This document shows, piece after piece, positions 24,816 through 33,224 of a DNA stretch of 64,000 nt. Source of the DNA: CAZCPB01 sp044223975 (GTDB lineage Bacteria > Planctomycetota > Phycisphaerae > Phycisphaerales > UBA1924); assembly GCA_044223975.1 (NCBI GenBank), contig JBGALI010000008.1:62001-126000 (forward strand). The letters run 5' to 3'. The translations under genes and the position numbers were made by a program. Numbering within the stretch: position 1 is the first letter of the stretch; each line of letters begins with the position of its first letter. The notes under the pieces are model-generated. The model was given only the letters and a program-made list of their open reading frames with translations. It did no database searches and was not told the DNA's origin.

Positions 24816-26519
24816 ATGAGCAGGGTTCGCACGTTGATCATGGCCGTGACGATCGGCGCATTCCTGCGCGGTGGTTGCCCCGCGCTGGCCCAGGAGACCG
24901 GCACGCGGGCCCAAGCCGAATCGCTGCTCCGAGCGCAGAAGTACGCCGAGGCGGCCGAGATCTTTGCAAAGCTGGTTGTTGCCGACCCGTATGACGGCGG
25001 GCTGTGGGGCAACTGGGGCTATTGCCTCCACGCGGAGAAGCGCTACGACGAAGCGATCCCCGCGTACCTCAAGGCGGTGCACCTCGGCCAGAACACGCCG
25101 TCGAACCTGTACAACATCGCGTGCGCCAACGCCCTCAAGGGCGACAAGGACGAGTCGTTCAAGTGGCTCGAGAAAGCGCTCAACGCCCGATTCGCCGAGC
25201 AGGAGACGCTCGAGAACGACACCGATCTGGATCCGCTCCGCACCGATCCGCGGTTCGCGGGGCTCACCGGCATCACCAAGGACCTCAAATCCAAGCCCGC
25301 CGCGAACCGCGACGACGGCTGGAGGTGGGACCTCGATTTCTACGCCCGTCGCATGAAGCAGATGCACTACAGCCTGTACGGCGTGGTGCCCGAGAAGACC
25401 TTCCTCGCGGAAATCGAGAAGCTCAAGAAAGACATCCCTGCGATCACCGACGACCAGGCCCGCGCCCGTCTGCGCATCATCACCGCGATGGTGGGGGACG
25501 GGCACACGCAATCGACGCTCGCTCCCGAGGGAGCGGCCACGCAGCCTCGCCTGCCGCTGCACATGTTCGCGTTCAAGGACGGCCTCTACATCATCGGCGC
25601 GGCACCGGATCAGGCGGCCCTGGTGGGCTGCAAGGTCCTCAAGTTCGGCCCTCTCGACACCGACGCGGCCATGAAGGCCGTCCGGCCGTACCTCTCCGTG
25701 GACAACGACATGGGCTACCTCGCCGGAGGCCCGGGCTTTCTCGCCAACCCCATCATCCTTGCCGCGATCGGCGCCGCCAAGGACCAGAGCGGCGTCGAAC
25801 TCACCGTGGCCGCGCCGGGGTCGAAGGAAACCACGGTCCGCGTCGCGCCGGTTGACATGCCCCGCGTCCGCGGCGGGACGCTCATGGTGCCGGGCTTCAC
25901 CTACGCCCACGAATCGTGCAAGGAGCCCCTGCCCCTGTACCTCCGCGACCCGGCCAAGCTCCTCCGCATGGAGCACGACCCGACGCGGAAGCTCGTGTAC
26001 TTCTGGTTCGGCGCCGTCCAGCACGATCCGACCGTCAAGCTCGGCGACTTTGCGAAGAACATGTTCGAGTTCATCGAGAAGAACGGCGTTGAGAACCTGG
26101 TCATCGACATGCGCTTCAACGGCGGCGGGAACACCGGCTTGATCGCGCCGCTCGTCCACGGCCTCATCTCGTGCAAGGCCGTGAACAAGCCTGGGCACCT
26201 CTTTGTTCTCATCGGGCGCAACACGTTCTCCGCGGCCCAGAACACGGTGAACCTCATGGACGCCAACACCGCCGCCATTTTCGTCGGCGAGCCCACCGGC
26301 TCGCGCCCGCACTTCATCGGCGAGAGCACGTACTTCGTGATGCCGCACAGCCGGACGCGCGTGTATTGCTCGTCGCGCTACTGGCAGTACCTGGACTCGA
26401 CCGACGAGAGGTGCTGGGTGCCGCCGGAGATCGTCGCGGAGATGACGTTCGCGGATTACGCGAGCAACAGGGACCCGGCGATGGAGGCGGTGTACGCGGC
26501 GATCGGAGCGGGGAACTGA
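24816..26519 (+). CDS. secreted TPR protein with S41 (tail-specific) peptidase-like domain
   Basis: 567 residues from ATG 24816, chosen because GGGAGA lies 7 nt upstream and the signal peptide (ending LAQ near 30) starts here. Residues about 35-130 are TPR repeats (YAEAAEIFAKLVVADPYDGG, YDEAIPAYLKAVHLGQNTPS). After a linker with the N-terminal helical part of S41 proteases (MHYSLYGVVPEKTFLAEIEK) and a degenerate PDZ-like region, the C-terminal peptidase domain has LVIDMRFNGGGNTGL and GRNTFSAAQNTVNLM, where Ser472 matches the catalytic Ser of C-terminal processing proteases. A C-terminal GEPTGSRPHFIGE completes the fold. The substrate is unknown. Confidence 0.85.
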   Translation: MSRVRTLIMAVTIGAFLRGGCPALAQETGTRAQAESLLRAQKYAEAAEIFAKLVVADPYDGGLWGNWGYCLHAEKRYDEAIPAYLKAVHLGQNTPSNLYNIACANALKGDKDESFKWLEKALNARFAEQETLENDTDLDPLRTDPRFAGLTGITKDLKSKPAANRDDGWRWDLDFYARRMKQMHYSLYGVVPEKTFLAEIEKLKKDIPAITDDQARARLRIITAMVGDGHTQSTLAPEGAATQPRLPLHMFAFKDGLYIIGAAPDQAALVGCKVLKFGPLDTDAAMKAVRPYLSVDNDMGYLAGGPGFLANPIILAAIGAAKDQSGVELTVAAPGSKETTVRVAPVDMPRVRGGTLMVPGFTYAHESCKEPLPLYLRDPAKLLRMEHDPTRKLVYFWFGAVQHDPTVKLGDFAKNMFEFIEKNGVENLVIDMRFNGGGNTGLIAPLVHGLISCKAVNKPGHLFVLIGRNTFSAAQNTVNLMDANTAAIFVGEPTGSRPHFIGESTYFVMPHSRTRVYCSSRYWQYLDSTDERCWVPPEIVAEMTFADYASNRDPAMEAVYAAIGAGN

Positions 26520-26522
26520 ACC

Positions 26523-26566
26523 TGCGCCCCGGCGCCCTCCCGATCAACCGAGTGCGCCGGGGCGCA
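26523..26566. terminator. 13-bp perfect inverted repeat between convergent genes
   Basis: TGCGCCCCGGCGC (26523-26535) and its exact complement (26554-26566), with an 18-nt loop. It starts 4 nt after the S41 gene stop and covers the last codons and stop of the convergent zincin gene. There is no T run; a bidirectional, GC-only terminator is likely. Confidence 0.5.
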
Positions 26567-27086
26567 TCGATCGGCGCACCTCGGTGGTGACCGAGAACGG
26601 CTCCCCCGGCCGCGACTCAAACCGTTCCTGGAGGTCGTAGGCACATCGTTCTGCCGCGATTTGGAGCACGTCGCCATTCGAAAGGGCCCAGTCCGTCACG
26701 TACCGTCGCAGCATCACTCGGATGCCGAGCACCTCATATTGAACGACGTGCACGAGCTCGTGGAACAGCAGCGGCAGCGACGGAGCCTTCCCCCCGGCGA
26801 CGACCACCGAGTCTCCGAACGCCATCGCGCGCACCGTGGAGAGATCGACAAGCGATCCGGCGCCGCACGAACGAGCCAGCGACGCGAATGGGGGCGGGTC
26901 GATGCGAGCAACCTCGGCGACACGCACCCGATCAAGCACTCGACGCTCGAAATACGGTGCCAGTGCAGCGGACTCGGCCGGCCCGAGGGCGCGACCGATC
27001 CGCCGGTACCGGCGTTGTCGAACGACCACCCAGGCACTGCCGATCCATGGCGAGGCGGCGATCAGCAGTCGGTGCGTCAGTCGCAC
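26544..27086 (-). CDS. small zincin-like protein (HExxH, DUF4157-like)
   Basis: 180 residues from GTG 27086. An N-terminal hydrophobic stretch (about 6-22) may anchor it. The motif LLFHELVHVVQYEVLG gives His109, Glu110, His113, and a later AAERCAYDL (Glu146) could be the third zinc ligand, as in gluzincins. The HELxHxxQ pattern is that of DUF4157/extracellular contractile-injection core-associated peptidase-like proteins. The preceding strand (DSVVVAGGKAPSLP) suits the edge strand of such a fold. The start lies 4 bp after the aconitase stop at 27090, so it is probably expressed with acnA. The gene has no known partner function. Confidence 0.65.
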   Translation of the reverse strand: MRLTHRLLIAASPWIGSAWVVVRQRRYRRIGRALGPAESAALAPYFERRVLDRVRVAEVARIDPPPFASLARSCGAGSLVDLSTVRAMAFGDSVVVAGGKAPSLPLLFHELVHVVQYEVLGIRVMLRRYVTDWALSNGDVLQIAAERCAYDLQERFESRPGEPFSVTTEVRRSMRPGALG

Positions 27087-27089
27087 GCT

Positions 27090-29933
27090 CTATGCCATCG
27101 CCGGCTTCCGGCTCTCGTTCAGCAACCGCCGCAGCACCGTGTGCAGCACGCCGCCGTTGCGGTAGTACTCGGCCTCGACCGGCGTGTCGATGCGGCAGCG
27201 GGTGGTGAAGTGCTTCTTCTTGCCGTCGGCGCCCGTCGCCGTCACCTTCACCTCGCAGCGCGGCTCGACGAGGCCCTCGGCGCTCACGGGCAGGTCGATG
27301 TCGAAGGACTCCTCGCCGGTCAGCCCGAGCGAGCCCGCGGTCTCGCCCTCCTTGAAGCACAGGGGCAGCACGCCCATGCCCACGAGGTTCGAGCGGTGGA
27401 TGCGCTCGAAGCTCTCGGAGATCACGGCCTTCACGCCCAGGAGCAGCGTGCCCTTGGCGGCCCAGTCGCGGCTGGATCCCATGCCGTAGTCCTTGCCCGC
27501 CAGCACGACCAGCGGCGTGCCCTCGGCCTTGTAGTTCATGGCGGCGTTGAAGATCCACTCGATCCTGCCCGCGCCCTTCTTCGAGAAGTCGCGCGTCCAA
27601 CCGCCCTCGCGGACTTTGCCGTTCTCGGTGGCCAGCTTGTTCTTGACCCGCACGTTGGCGAACGTGCCGCGGAGCATGACCAGGTCGTTGCCGCGCCGGG
27701 TTCCGTAGGTGTTGAAGTCGATCTTCTTGATGCCCAGGGATTTGAGGTACTCACCGGCCGGCGAGTTCTCGGCGATGTCGCCCGCGGGCGAGATGTGGTC
27801 GGTGGTGATCGAGTCGCCGACGTAGGCCAGTACCCGCGCCCCGCGCACCGCGGCAGGCCGCACCGGCTTCTCGGTCATCCCCTCGAAGAACGGGGGCTTG
27901 TGGATGTACGTCGACTTCTCGTTCCACGCGTACAGCTCGCTCTTGGAGACCGGCACCTTGTTCCACGTCTCGTTGCCCGTGAACACGTTGGCGTACTGTG
28001 TTTTGAATTGCTCGGGCGTCACGCACATGGCCTTGAGGTCCTGCACCTCCTTGTGCGTCGGCCAGATGTCCTTCAGGAAAATCTTCCGCCCGTCCTTGGC
28101 AACGCCCAAGGGCTCGGTCGCCAGGTCCACGTTCACCGATCCGGCGATGGCGTACGCCACGACCAGCGGCGGGCTGGCGAGGTAGTTGGCCTTCACCTGC
28201 GGGTGCACGCGCCCTTCGAAGTTGCGGTTGCCCGAGAGCACGCTGGCGACGATGAGGTCGCCCTTCTTGATCGCCGCCTCGATGGCTTCGGGAAGGGGGC
28301 CGGAGTTTCCGATGCACGTGGTGCAGCCGTAGCCGACGGTGTTGAAGCCCAGGGCGTCGAGGTCGGCGCTGAGGCCGCCCTTGTTGTAGTACTCGGTCAC
28401 GACCTTGGAGCCCGGGGCGAGGCTGGTCTTCACCCACGGCTTGCTCTTGAGGCCCAGGGCCCGCGCCTTGCGCGCGACCAGGCCTGCCGCGATCATTACA
28501 TCGGGGTTGCTGGTGTTCGTGCACGAGGTGATGGCGGCGATCACCACGTCGCCGTGATGCAGGTTGTGCGTCTTGCCGTTGAGCGTGACCGGGAAGCCGA
28601 TGCAGCCGAGATCGGCGCCGCCCTCGGGCGCGGTGACGGGGGCGCCGTGGGCGTTCCCGCCCTCGTTCGACCAGCGCGCGAGGTTCACCGACTCGGCCGG
28701 CGCTTTCTTGGCGAAGCTGTCGGAAAGGTCCTTCTGCCACGCGCTCTTGACGTTCTTGAGTTCCACGCGGTCCTGCGGCCGCTTGGGCCCGGCCAGCGAG
28801 GGCTGCACGGTCGCGAGGTCAAGCTCCGCGACGTCGGTGAACTCGGGCTCAGGGCTGCCGGGCGTCCAGAACATGCCGTTGGCCTTGCAGTAGGCCTCAA
28901 CGAGGGCCACGGTCGCGTCGTCGCGTCCGGTGAACTTGAGGAAGTCGAGCGTGACCTGGTCGACCGGGAAGAAGCCCATGGTGGCGCCGTACTCGGGCGC
29001 CATATTCGCGATGGTCGCGCGATCGGGCACCGAGAGAGCCGCCAACCCCTCGCCGTAGAACTCAACGAACTTGTCGACGACGCCCTTCTTGCGGAGGATC
29101 TGCGTCACCGTGAGCACCAGGTCGGTGGCGGTCGTGCCCTCGGGGAGCTTGCCCTTGAGCTTGAACCCGATCACCTCGGGCGTGAGCATGTAGATGGGCT
29201 GCCCGAGCATGACGGCCTCGGCCTCGATGCCGCCCACGCCCCAGCCCACCACGCCCAGCCCGTTCTCCATGGTCGTATGGCTGTCGGTGCCCACGCAGGA
29301 GTCGGGGAACGCGACCGGGTCGAGTCCGCCGCCGCGATCGGCACTCGTCAGCACGCCCTTGGCGAGGTACTCGAGGTTCACCTGGTGCACGATCCCCGTC
29401 GCGGGGGGCACGCACGTGAAGTTGTTCAGCGACTGCTGCCCCCACTTGAGGAACACGTAGCGTTCGCCGTTGCGCTCGAACTCCTTGCCCGCGTTGATCG
29501 TCAGGGCGGCGTTGGTGCCGGCCGCGTCCACCTGCACGCTGTGATCAATCACCAGATCGCACTTCACCAGCGGGTTGATCGCGTTGGGATCGCCGCCGAG
29601 CTTCTTCATCGCGTCGCGCATGGTCGCCAGGTCCACCACGCACGGCACGCCCGTGAAGTCCTGCAGCACCACGCGCCCGGGCATGAAGGGGATCTCTTCC
29701 TTCGCCGGCGCCTTGGCGTTCCAGTTCGCCAGGCCCGACACGTCGTCGGCGGTGACGATGAACCCGTCGAGGTTGCGGAGCATCGACTCCAGCAGCACCT
29801 TGATCGAGTAGGGAAGTTTGTTCACGCGCCCGATGCCGCTCTTGGTGAGTGCATCAAGGGCGAAGTATGTGTACGTGCCGTGGGCGGTCTTGAGCGTCGT
29901 GCGGGCCGAGAACGGGTCGGGACGGGTTGCCAT
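27090..29933 (-). CDS. acnA: aconitate hydratase (AcnA/IRP type)
   Basis: 947 residues. It interconverts citrate and isocitrate in the TCA cycle through a [4Fe-4S] cluster. The cluster cysteines are in TSCTNTSNP and the GCTTCIGNSG motif. Other family blocks are VGTDSHTTMENGLGVVGWGV near 210-230, ITTDHISPAG, and GSSRDWAAKG in the swivel domain. The domain order (three N-terminal alpha/beta domains, linker, swivel) and length are those of AcnA, not AcnB. A GGAG ribosome site precedes ATG. An AT-rich dyad about 80 nt upstream may regulate it. The small zincin gene follows immediately. Confidence 0.95.
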   Translation of the reverse strand: MATRPDPFSARTTLKTAHGTYTYFALDALTKSGIGRVNKLPYSIKVLLESMLRNLDGFIVTADDVSGLANWNAKAPAKEEIPFMPGRVVLQDFTGVPCVVDLATMRDAMKKLGGDPNAINPLVKCDLVIDHSVQVDAAGTNAALTINAGKEFERNGERYVFLKWGQQSLNNFTCVPPATGIVHQVNLEYLAKGVLTSADRGGGLDPVAFPDSCVGTDSHTTMENGLGVVGWGVGGIEAEAVMLGQPIYMLTPEVIGFKLKGKLPEGTTATDLVLTVTQILRKKGVVDKFVEFYGEGLAALSVPDRATIANMAPEYGATMGFFPVDQVTLDFLKFTGRDDATVALVEAYCKANGMFWTPGSPEPEFTDVAELDLATVQPSLAGPKRPQDRVELKNVKSAWQKDLSDSFAKKAPAESVNLARWSNEGGNAHGAPVTAPEGGADLGCIGFPVTLNGKTHNLHHGDVVIAAITSCTNTSNPDVMIAAGLVARKARALGLKSKPWVKTSLAPGSKVVTEYYNKGGLSADLDALGFNTVGYGCTTCIGNSGPLPEAIEAAIKKGDLIVASVLSGNRNFEGRVHPQVKANYLASPPLVVAYAIAGSVNVDLATEPLGVAKDGRKIFLKDIWPTHKEVQDLKAMCVTPEQFKTQYANVFTGNETWNKVPVSKSELYAWNEKSTYIHKPPFFEGMTEKPVRPAAVRGARVLAYVGDSITTDHISPAGDIAENSPAGEYLKSLGIKKIDFNTYGTRRGNDLVMLRGTFANVRVKNKLATENGKVREGGWTRDFSKKGAGRIEWIFNAAMNYKAEGTPLVVLAGKDYGMGSSRDWAAKGTLLLGVKAVISESFERIHRSNLVGMGVLPLCFKEGETAGSLGLTGEESFDIDLPVSAEGLVEPRCEVKVTATGADGKKKHFTTRCRIDTPVEAEYYRNGGVLHTVLRRLLNESRKPAMA

Positions 29934-30008
29934 GACTTGGTCTCCGTGAGCGTGCGAAAACGGTTCAGACGCTCAACCGTAGACCGGGATCGGCATGAAT
30001 CGAATCGA

Positions 30009-30040
30009 TATCAATTACGTGATTGATAAATCAAATCAAT
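30009..30040. promoter_or_regulatory. AT-rich overlapping dyads upstream of acnA (candidate operator)
   Basis: TATCAAT-TACGTG-ATTGATA is a perfect 7-bp inverted repeat (30009-30028). It overlaps ATTGAT...ATCAAT (30022-30040), another perfect dyad with a 7-nt centre. It lies 76-107 bp upstream of the acnA start, in an AT island within very GC-rich sequence. The binding protein is unknown; it does not fit the FNR consensus spacing. Confidence 0.4.
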
Positions 30041-30237
30041 GACGGATTTTCGGCGGGTGTTGGCGATCAGATCGCGCGGTCCGATGCCCGGCCTGGCACC
30101 GATTCCGCCCCTGCGGCCCCTGCCTTGCGGCGTCGCGCTACGAGTGTCCTGCCGGGACCAGGGCGATACAGGAACAACGCGCGACAAGAGGCTGGTCTAC
30201 CCGCGATGATGATACGGCGTCCGGCCGCGCCTACCCG

Positions 30238-30243
30238 TACGAT
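30238..30243 (+). promoter_or_regulatory. candidate -10 box of queF
   Basis: TACGAT. Transcription would start about 30250, exactly at the first unit of the CACCTCAT tandem repeat, giving a leader of about 54 nt. Confidence 0.35.
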
Positions 30244-30250
30244 CTTCACT

Positions 30251-30290
30251 CACCTCATCACCTCATCACCTCATCACCTCATCACCTCAT
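30251..30290 (+). repeat. tandem octamer repeat, five units of CACCTCAT
   Basis: Five exact head-to-tail copies of CACCTCAT, 13 nt upstream of the queF ATG and wholly inside its predicted 5' untranslated leader. Copy number could vary by slippage. Confidence 0.9.
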
Positions 30291-30303
30291 CACGACCACC
30301 CCC

Positions 30304-30684
30304 ATGCCCAACCCCAAGCTCCTCGAAACCTTCCCCTCCCCGACCGAATCTCCTTTCGTCGTCGAGCACATCGCCGACGAGTTCACCTCGCGCTGTCCCA
30401 AGACCGGCCACCCCGACTTCGGCGTGGTGACCATCCGGTTCCAGCCTCGCGCGGCAAAGGACGGCGGGACGTGCGTGGAACTCAAGAGCCTCAAGCTCTA
30501 CTACCAGTCTTTCCGCGAAGAGGGCATCTTCTACGAGGCGGTGACCAACAAGATCCGCGACGACCTCGCCGCGGCCATGAAGCCGGCGTGGCTCATCGTC
30601 AAGACCGACTGGCGCGGCCGCGGCGGGATCCGTTCGACGATCCGCGCGGAGGCGGGTGAAGTGCCGACTGAGTGGAAGGGGTGA
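30304..30684 (+). CDS. queF: NADPH-dependent 7-cyano-7-deazaguanine reductase QueF
   Basis: 126 residues, the type I (single-domain, tunnelling-fold) length. It reduces preQ0 to preQ1 in queuosine biosynthesis. The nucleophilic Cys is in SRCPKTGHPDFG (Cys31), followed by the proton-relay Asp38. The signature ELKSLKLYYQSFREEG (about 60-75) contains the E(S/L)K(S)xK(L)Y pattern for NADPH binding. The C terminus TDWRGRGGIRSTI matches the family end. No Shine-Dalgarno sequence is seen; the leader consists largely of the octamer repeat. No other queuosine gene is in the window. Confidence 0.92.
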   Translation: MPNPKLLETFPSPTESPFVVEHIADEFTSRCPKTGHPDFGVVTIRFQPRAAKDGGTCVELKSLKLYYQSFREEGIFYEAVTNKIRDDLAAAMKPAWLIVKTDWRGRGGIRSTIRAEAGEVPTEWKG

Positions 30685-30721
30685 CAGGCCGCACGTCGCA
30701 ATTGCGAACGAGGAACGGGAA

Positions 30722-31222
30722 ATGGAGTTGCCGCTGCAGCTAGCGATCGGTGTCCTGCTTGCATCGCTGGTTGCCGCGGTTGTTCTTGCGATCCGTTCTG
30801 AATGGGGTGCCAGGAACAGGGAGCACGCCGAATATCGGAGACGTTGCCGGGCGCGCGATAGCGGACGCACCGCCATGCCGGTCGACGAAGTGTTTTCGCG
30901 GCACTACGCGGGTGCACCGATCGACATCGCCCGTTTCAGAGAAATGTGGGTGTCACTCGCGTCGTACCTGGAGATCGATCCCGAGCTGATGAGACCGACC
31001 GATCGGGTGGCCGACATCATGTCGGTGTCAACCGAGCACTTCGGGCCCGACAGCCTTGATCTCCTGGAGTTCTTCCTGGACTTCGTGCCACACTTGGATG
31101 CCAACCAGGTGCTGGAGAGTGTCGCTAAGAACGAGGATGAGAACGTGGGCGATCTCGTCAGCGCCGTGGTTTTCCGGCAGGAAGTCAAGAAGTGCTTCCC
31201 CCGGTCCAAAACTGGTTTGTGA
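30722..31222 (+). CDS. membrane-anchored acyl-carrier-like protein
   Basis: 166 residues. One N-terminal membrane helix (about 5-23) is followed by a charged linker. Residues about 75-155 match the carrier-protein helix pattern: SYLEIDPELMRPTDRVADIM, then GPDSLDLLEFFLDF with Ser111 in the D-S-L attachment motif, and NVGDLVSAVV at the end like the final ACP helix. If phosphopantetheinylated, it would carry an acyl or aminoacyl group at the membrane. A GAGGA-type ribosome site precedes ATG. It lies 37 bp after queF and 137 bp before the YhaM-like gene; no fatty-acid or peptide synthase is nearby. DUF1493-like proteins are the nearest known analogues. Confidence 0.6.
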   Translation: MELPLQLAIGVLLASLVAAVVLAIRSEWGARNREHAEYRRRCRARDSGRTAMPVDEVFSRHYAGAPIDIARFREMWVSLASYLEIDPELMRPTDRVADIMSVSTEHFGPDSLDLLEFFLDFVPHLDANQVLESVAKNEDENVGDLVSAVVFRQEVKKCFPRSKTGL

Positions 31223-31359
31223 GAGGAACGAGCTAGGACAGAGCAGTGATGCACGATCGTCCGGTGGGGGCATCGGATGATCGTGGCACGTTGTACTCCC
31301 GCTCTTCCGCGCTGATACGATCCCGCTTGACCCAGTTGCCCTTCAACCAGAGAGCATCC

Positions 31360-32397
31360 ATGCCCCCGACCGCTCCCGCCGCGCCCGCGCCGCAGGCCAC
31401 TTCCAACGCCAAGCCCGCCCGCAAGTTCATCGCCGAGATCCAGGGCGCCGAGCGCATCGAGGGCGCGTTCTCGATCTCCAACGCGCAGCTCGGCAAGACC
31501 AGGGCCGACAAGCCCTACCTCCGCTGCCTCCTGGGCGACAAGACCGGCGAGATGCCCGGGCGCAAGTGGTCGATCGACGAGGCCGAGTTCCGCCGCATCC
31601 CCACCGACGGGTTCGTCTGGATCACCGGCGAGACGCAGCCCTACCAGGGCGAGCTGCAGTGCATCATCCACACCATCGACCCCGTCGAGCCGACCGCCGA
31701 GCAGATGCGGGACCTTCTCCCCTGCTCCAAGCGTCCCGCCGATGAGATGCTGGCCGAACTCACGGCGCTCCTGGGCACGCTCGAGCACCCGGCCATGAAG
31801 GCCCTTGCCGCGGCGTACCTCTCCGACACATTCCTCATGGACTGCTTCCGCCGCGCCCCCGCCGCCAAGAGCATGCACCACGCGTTCCTCGGCGGCCTGC
31901 TCGAGCACACGCTGGCGCTGCTCAAGCTCGCCAACGTCGTGTGCCCGCTCTACCCCAAGATCAACCGCGACATCGTGCTCATGGGCCTCTTCCTGCACGA
32001 CCTGGGCAAGACCCGCGAGCTCTCGTACGACCGGGCCTTCGGCTACACCGACCGCGGCGAGCTGATCGGCCACATCGTCGAGGGCGCGATCATGCTCCAC
32101 GACAAGGCCCAGCAGGTCATGCGCGACAGCGGCATCCGTATGCCCGCCGGCGCCGTCATGGTCCTCCAGCACATCATCATCAGCCACCACGGCGTCCCCG
32201 AGTTCGGCGCGGCCAAGATCCCCTCAACGCCCGAGGCCATCGTCGTCTCCATGCTCGACAACCTCGACGCCAAGACCACCATGGCCCTTGCCGCGGCACG
32301 CCCCGACCGCCCCGCCGGCTTCGAGTTCGGCGGCAACTTCACCGAGAAGCAGTGGGCCCTGGACACCAAGCTCTATAGGCCCGACCCGCTGGCCTGA
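31360..32397 (+). CDS. OB-fold/HD-domain protein, YhaM-like 3'-5' exoribonuclease
   Basis: 345 residues from ATG 31360. An N-terminal Pro/Ala linker is followed by an OB-fold (about 30-110, FIAEIQGAERIEGAFSISNA, YLRCLLGDKTGEMPG) and then an HD domain, as in the YhaM/CBF1 family that degrades RNA from the 3' end. HD residues are visible: HHAFLGGLLEHTLALL, FLHDLGKTRELSYD, EGAIMLHDKA, ISHHGVPEFGAA and SMLDNLDAKTT. The longer frame to 31246 is not favoured; MPPTAPAAPA is the first residue set with a plausible start. TACGAT about 45 nt upstream could be a -10 box. Cytoplasmic. Confidence 0.88.
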   Translation: MPPTAPAAPAPQATSNAKPARKFIAEIQGAERIEGAFSISNAQLGKTRADKPYLRCLLGDKTGEMPGRKWSIDEAEFRRIPTDGFVWITGETQPYQGELQCIIHTIDPVEPTAEQMRDLLPCSKRPADEMLAELTALLGTLEHPAMKALAAAYLSDTFLMDCFRRAPAAKSMHHAFLGGLLEHTLALLKLANVVCPLYPKINRDIVLMGLFLHDLGKTRELSYDRAFGYTDRGELIGHIVEGAIMLHDKAQQVMRDSGIRMPAGAVMVLQHIIISHHGVPEFGAAKIPSTPEAIVVSMLDNLDAKTTMALAAARPDRPAGFEFGGNFTEKQWALDTKLYRPDPLA

Positions 32398-32486
32398 GCC
32401 TTGCGACGGGCGCATAGCGATCCGTGCACGGTGAGTGGGAACGCTGCGCGCCGGGCGCCGATGTGTGGCCCGCGCCTTCCGCCGCC

Positions 32487-32492
32487 TAGCAT
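32487..32492 (+). promoter_or_regulatory. candidate -10 box of the LON-domain gene
   Basis: TAGCAT, 5 nt before ATG 32498, with no ribosome site. Confidence 0.4.
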
Positions 32493-32497
32493 TCTTC

Positions 32498-33223
32498 ATG
32501 TCGTCATCCGACTCCGTGTCGGTCCAGGTCAATTTCGCCCGGCCGATACCGATCTTCCCGCTGGACAACGTGGTGCTGCTGCCGCAGCAGGTCGCTCCCC
32601 TTCACATCTTCGAGGAGCGTTACCGCCAGCTCGTGGGGCGGGTGCTCGACGGCGCGGGTCAGGTCGCGATGGCGGTGTTCTCCGGAAGCGAGTGGAAAAA
32701 GAACTACCACGGCCGCCCGCGGATCAGGCGCGCCGTGTGCCTGGGGCAGATCGCCCAGCACGAGCGCCTGCCCGACGACCGGTACAACATCCTGCTGCAA
32801 GGCGTCTGCCGCGCACGGATCGTCAAGGAAATCCCCGCCGAGGAGGGCACGCTCTACCGCCAGGCGATTCTCGAACCCGTCGGGGTTGGCGATGATGACG
32901 AGGGCGAACTCTCCGAGGTCCGCGGCAAGCTCGAGGAGATGCTGAGCGACGGCCCGCTCGCCCGAGCCCGCATCGCCGAGCCGCTGCTCGAGTACATCCG
33001 CAACGAAGAGATCCCGACCGCGGCGATCCTTGAGATCGTCTCGTTCACGATCCTCGGCGACACGCTCGGCGACTCGGAGCTGCGCTACCGACTTCTGGCC
33101 GAGGGCAAGGTCGCGGTCCGCGCGGCGCTCATCGAGAACCAGCTCACGTCGATCGGCGGGCTGATCAAGAAGGCCCTGCGCCAGCACCCCGAAGAGTGGC
33201 CCAAGGGCTGCAGCTGGAACTGA
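32498..33223 (+). CDS. LON N-terminal (substrate-binding) domain protein
   Basis: 241 residues from ATG 32498. The whole protein matches the N-terminal domain of Lon proteases without the ATPase and peptidase: IPIFPLDNVVLLPQQVAPLH and IFEERYRQLV at the start, then AVCLGQIAQHERLPDDRYNI and LLQGVCRARIVKEI, and helical ILEIVSFTILGDTL. Such stand-alone LON-domain proteins are common and poorly characterised; they may present substrates to a protease. A longer frame to 32435 lacks the leaderless box. It lies next to, and convergent with, the EamA transporter gene (1 bp between the stops). Confidence 0.88.
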   Translation: MSSSDSVSVQVNFARPIPIFPLDNVVLLPQQVAPLHIFEERYRQLVGRVLDGAGQVAMAVFSGSEWKKNYHGRPRIRRAVCLGQIAQHERLPDDRYNILLQGVCRARIVKEIPAEEGTLYRQAILEPVGVGDDDEGELSEVRGKLEEMLSDGPLARARIAEPLLEYIRNEEIPTAAILEIVSFTILGDTLGDSELRYRLLAEGKVAVRAALIENQLTSIGGLIKKALRQHPEEWPKGCSWN

Positions 33224-33224
33224 A

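Larger units (their letters stand above)
29934..30303. other. 370-bp intergenic region between acnA and queF
   Basis: No convincing gene. It holds an AT-rich stretch with overlapping dyads (30009-30040), a GC-rich middle without a readable frame of normal codon use, a TACGAT box (30238-30243) and the CACCTCAT tandem repeat (30251-30290) in front of queF. acnA and queF are transcribed away from each other. Confidence 0.6.

Noticed and set aside
26661..30026. Long plus-strand frame (1121 codons) opposite acnA
   Set aside because: The minus strand encodes a complete aconitase with all cluster cysteines. The plus-strand frame is the usual GC-rich shadow of low-complexity Arg/His/Gly/Val sequence.
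30022..30035. FNR-type site TTGAT...ATCAA before acnA
   Set aside because: The arms are separated by two bases, not the four required by the FNR consensus.
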